5,937 nt of DNA. Source: Pseudomonadota bacterium. Its GTDB lineage: Bacteria > Pseudomonadota > Alphaproteobacteria > Rhodospirillales > Casp-alpha2. Position 1 is the stretch's first letter. Each line of letters begins with the position of its first letter. The DNA lies in contig JADFNT010000115.1 of the NCBI GenBank assembly GCA_022563215.1, positions 1-5,937 on the forward strand, given 5' to 3'. Made by a program: the position numbers and the translations under genes. Shown here piece after piece: positions 5,655 to 5,937 of this stretch. The notes beneath the pieces are model-generated. The model ran no database searches. It saw nothing but the letters and a program-made list of their open reading frames with translations, and was not told the DNA's origin.

Positions 5655-5937
5655 CTAGAGCCGGTCTTCGATCCAGGCGAAGGCGTCGTCGACGGTCTCG
5701 ACCACCGGTCCCGGCTCCGGTGGCGGGCGGCGGATGAGGACGATTTTGACTCCGGCTTCGGCGGCGGCGAAGACCTTGGCCACCGTTCCGTCGCCCCCGG
5801 AATGCTTGGTCACCAGGGTGTCGATGTTGTGATCGGCCAAAATGGCGCGTTCGTCCTCGAACTTGTAGGGCGGTTTGCCGGTGATCAGTTCCAGTTGCGC
5901 CAATGGGGGCGGTTCGGCCGGGGGATCGCTCAGGCGG
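5655..5937 (-). CDS. cobK: Precorrin-6A reductase, C-terminal part (start beyond right edge)
   Basis: The last 93 residues of CobK, which reduces precorrin-6A to dihydro-precorrin-6A (precorrin-6B) with NADPH. Visible family features are DPPAEPPPL, then ELITGKPPYKFEDERAIL, the segment DTLVTKHSGG (the family usually has KNSGG), GTVAKVFAAAEAGVKIVLIRRP, and a terminal TVDDAFAWIEDRL helix. The gene is GC-rich like the forward cob genes and is transcribed towards them. An Asn-to-His change in KNSGG is the only oddity. The frame is open through the right edge; a TTG at 5903 is not the start because family similarity continues upstream of it. A likely terminator hairpin lies 21 nt after the stop. 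Confidence 0.9.
   Translation of the reverse strand, partial: RLSDPPAEPPPLAQLELITGKPPYKFEDERAILADHNIDTLVTKHSGGDGTVAKVFAAAEAGVKIVLIRRPPPEPGPVVETVDDAFAWIEDRL

Overview
The window looks like a chromosomal stretch from a GC-rich alphaproteobacterium, probably Rhodospirillales-like. This rests on the late-pathway cobalamin genes named in the Cob (aerobic) scheme, a CbiG-CobJ fusion protein of a kind I associate with that group, and GC of about 70% in sampled lines of the cob genes. The organism assignment is inference from gene style, not a search result.

Layout. Positions 1-4225 hold a tightly packed forward operon for building the corrin ring: the 3' end of cobL (precorrin-6B methyltransferase/decarboxylase), cobI (C20 methylation of precorrin-2), a cbiG-cobJ fusion (ring-contraction steps), a small exported lysine-rich protein with LPPGLAKR repeats, and cobM (C11 methylation of precorrin-4). 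Gaps are 10, -4, 5 and 8 nt, which indicates one transcript with translational coupling. The 3' part of cobK (precorrin-6A reductase) lies at 5655-5937 on the minus strand and converges on this operon. Together these enzymes cover several consecutive late steps from precorrin-2 towards hydrogenobyrinate. The full-length CbiG part, typical of the anaerobic route, alongside Cob-type enzymes suggests a hybrid or CobG-independent variant.

Between the convergent cobM and cobK sits an islet of about 1.4 kb (about 4226-5640) with visibly lower GC (sampled lines 38-52%) and different codon use. It carries two genes unrelated to B12: a predicted lipoprotein of the dienelactone hydrolase family (forward, Ser-Asp-His triad visible) and a VOC/glyoxalase-fold protein (reverse). 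Three related small hairpins lie in the islet, one between the two genes and two in tandem between the VOC gene and cobK. The last one is followed by a T-run in the cobK direction and may be the cobK terminator.

The most unusual items are the exported [14 protein letters not shown] protein embedded in the cobalamin operon, with a C-terminus resembling the CigR/RcnB type, and the hairpin family, whose copies show a compensatory base-pair change. No RNA genes, CRISPR arrays, transposases or cobalamin riboswitch were seen.
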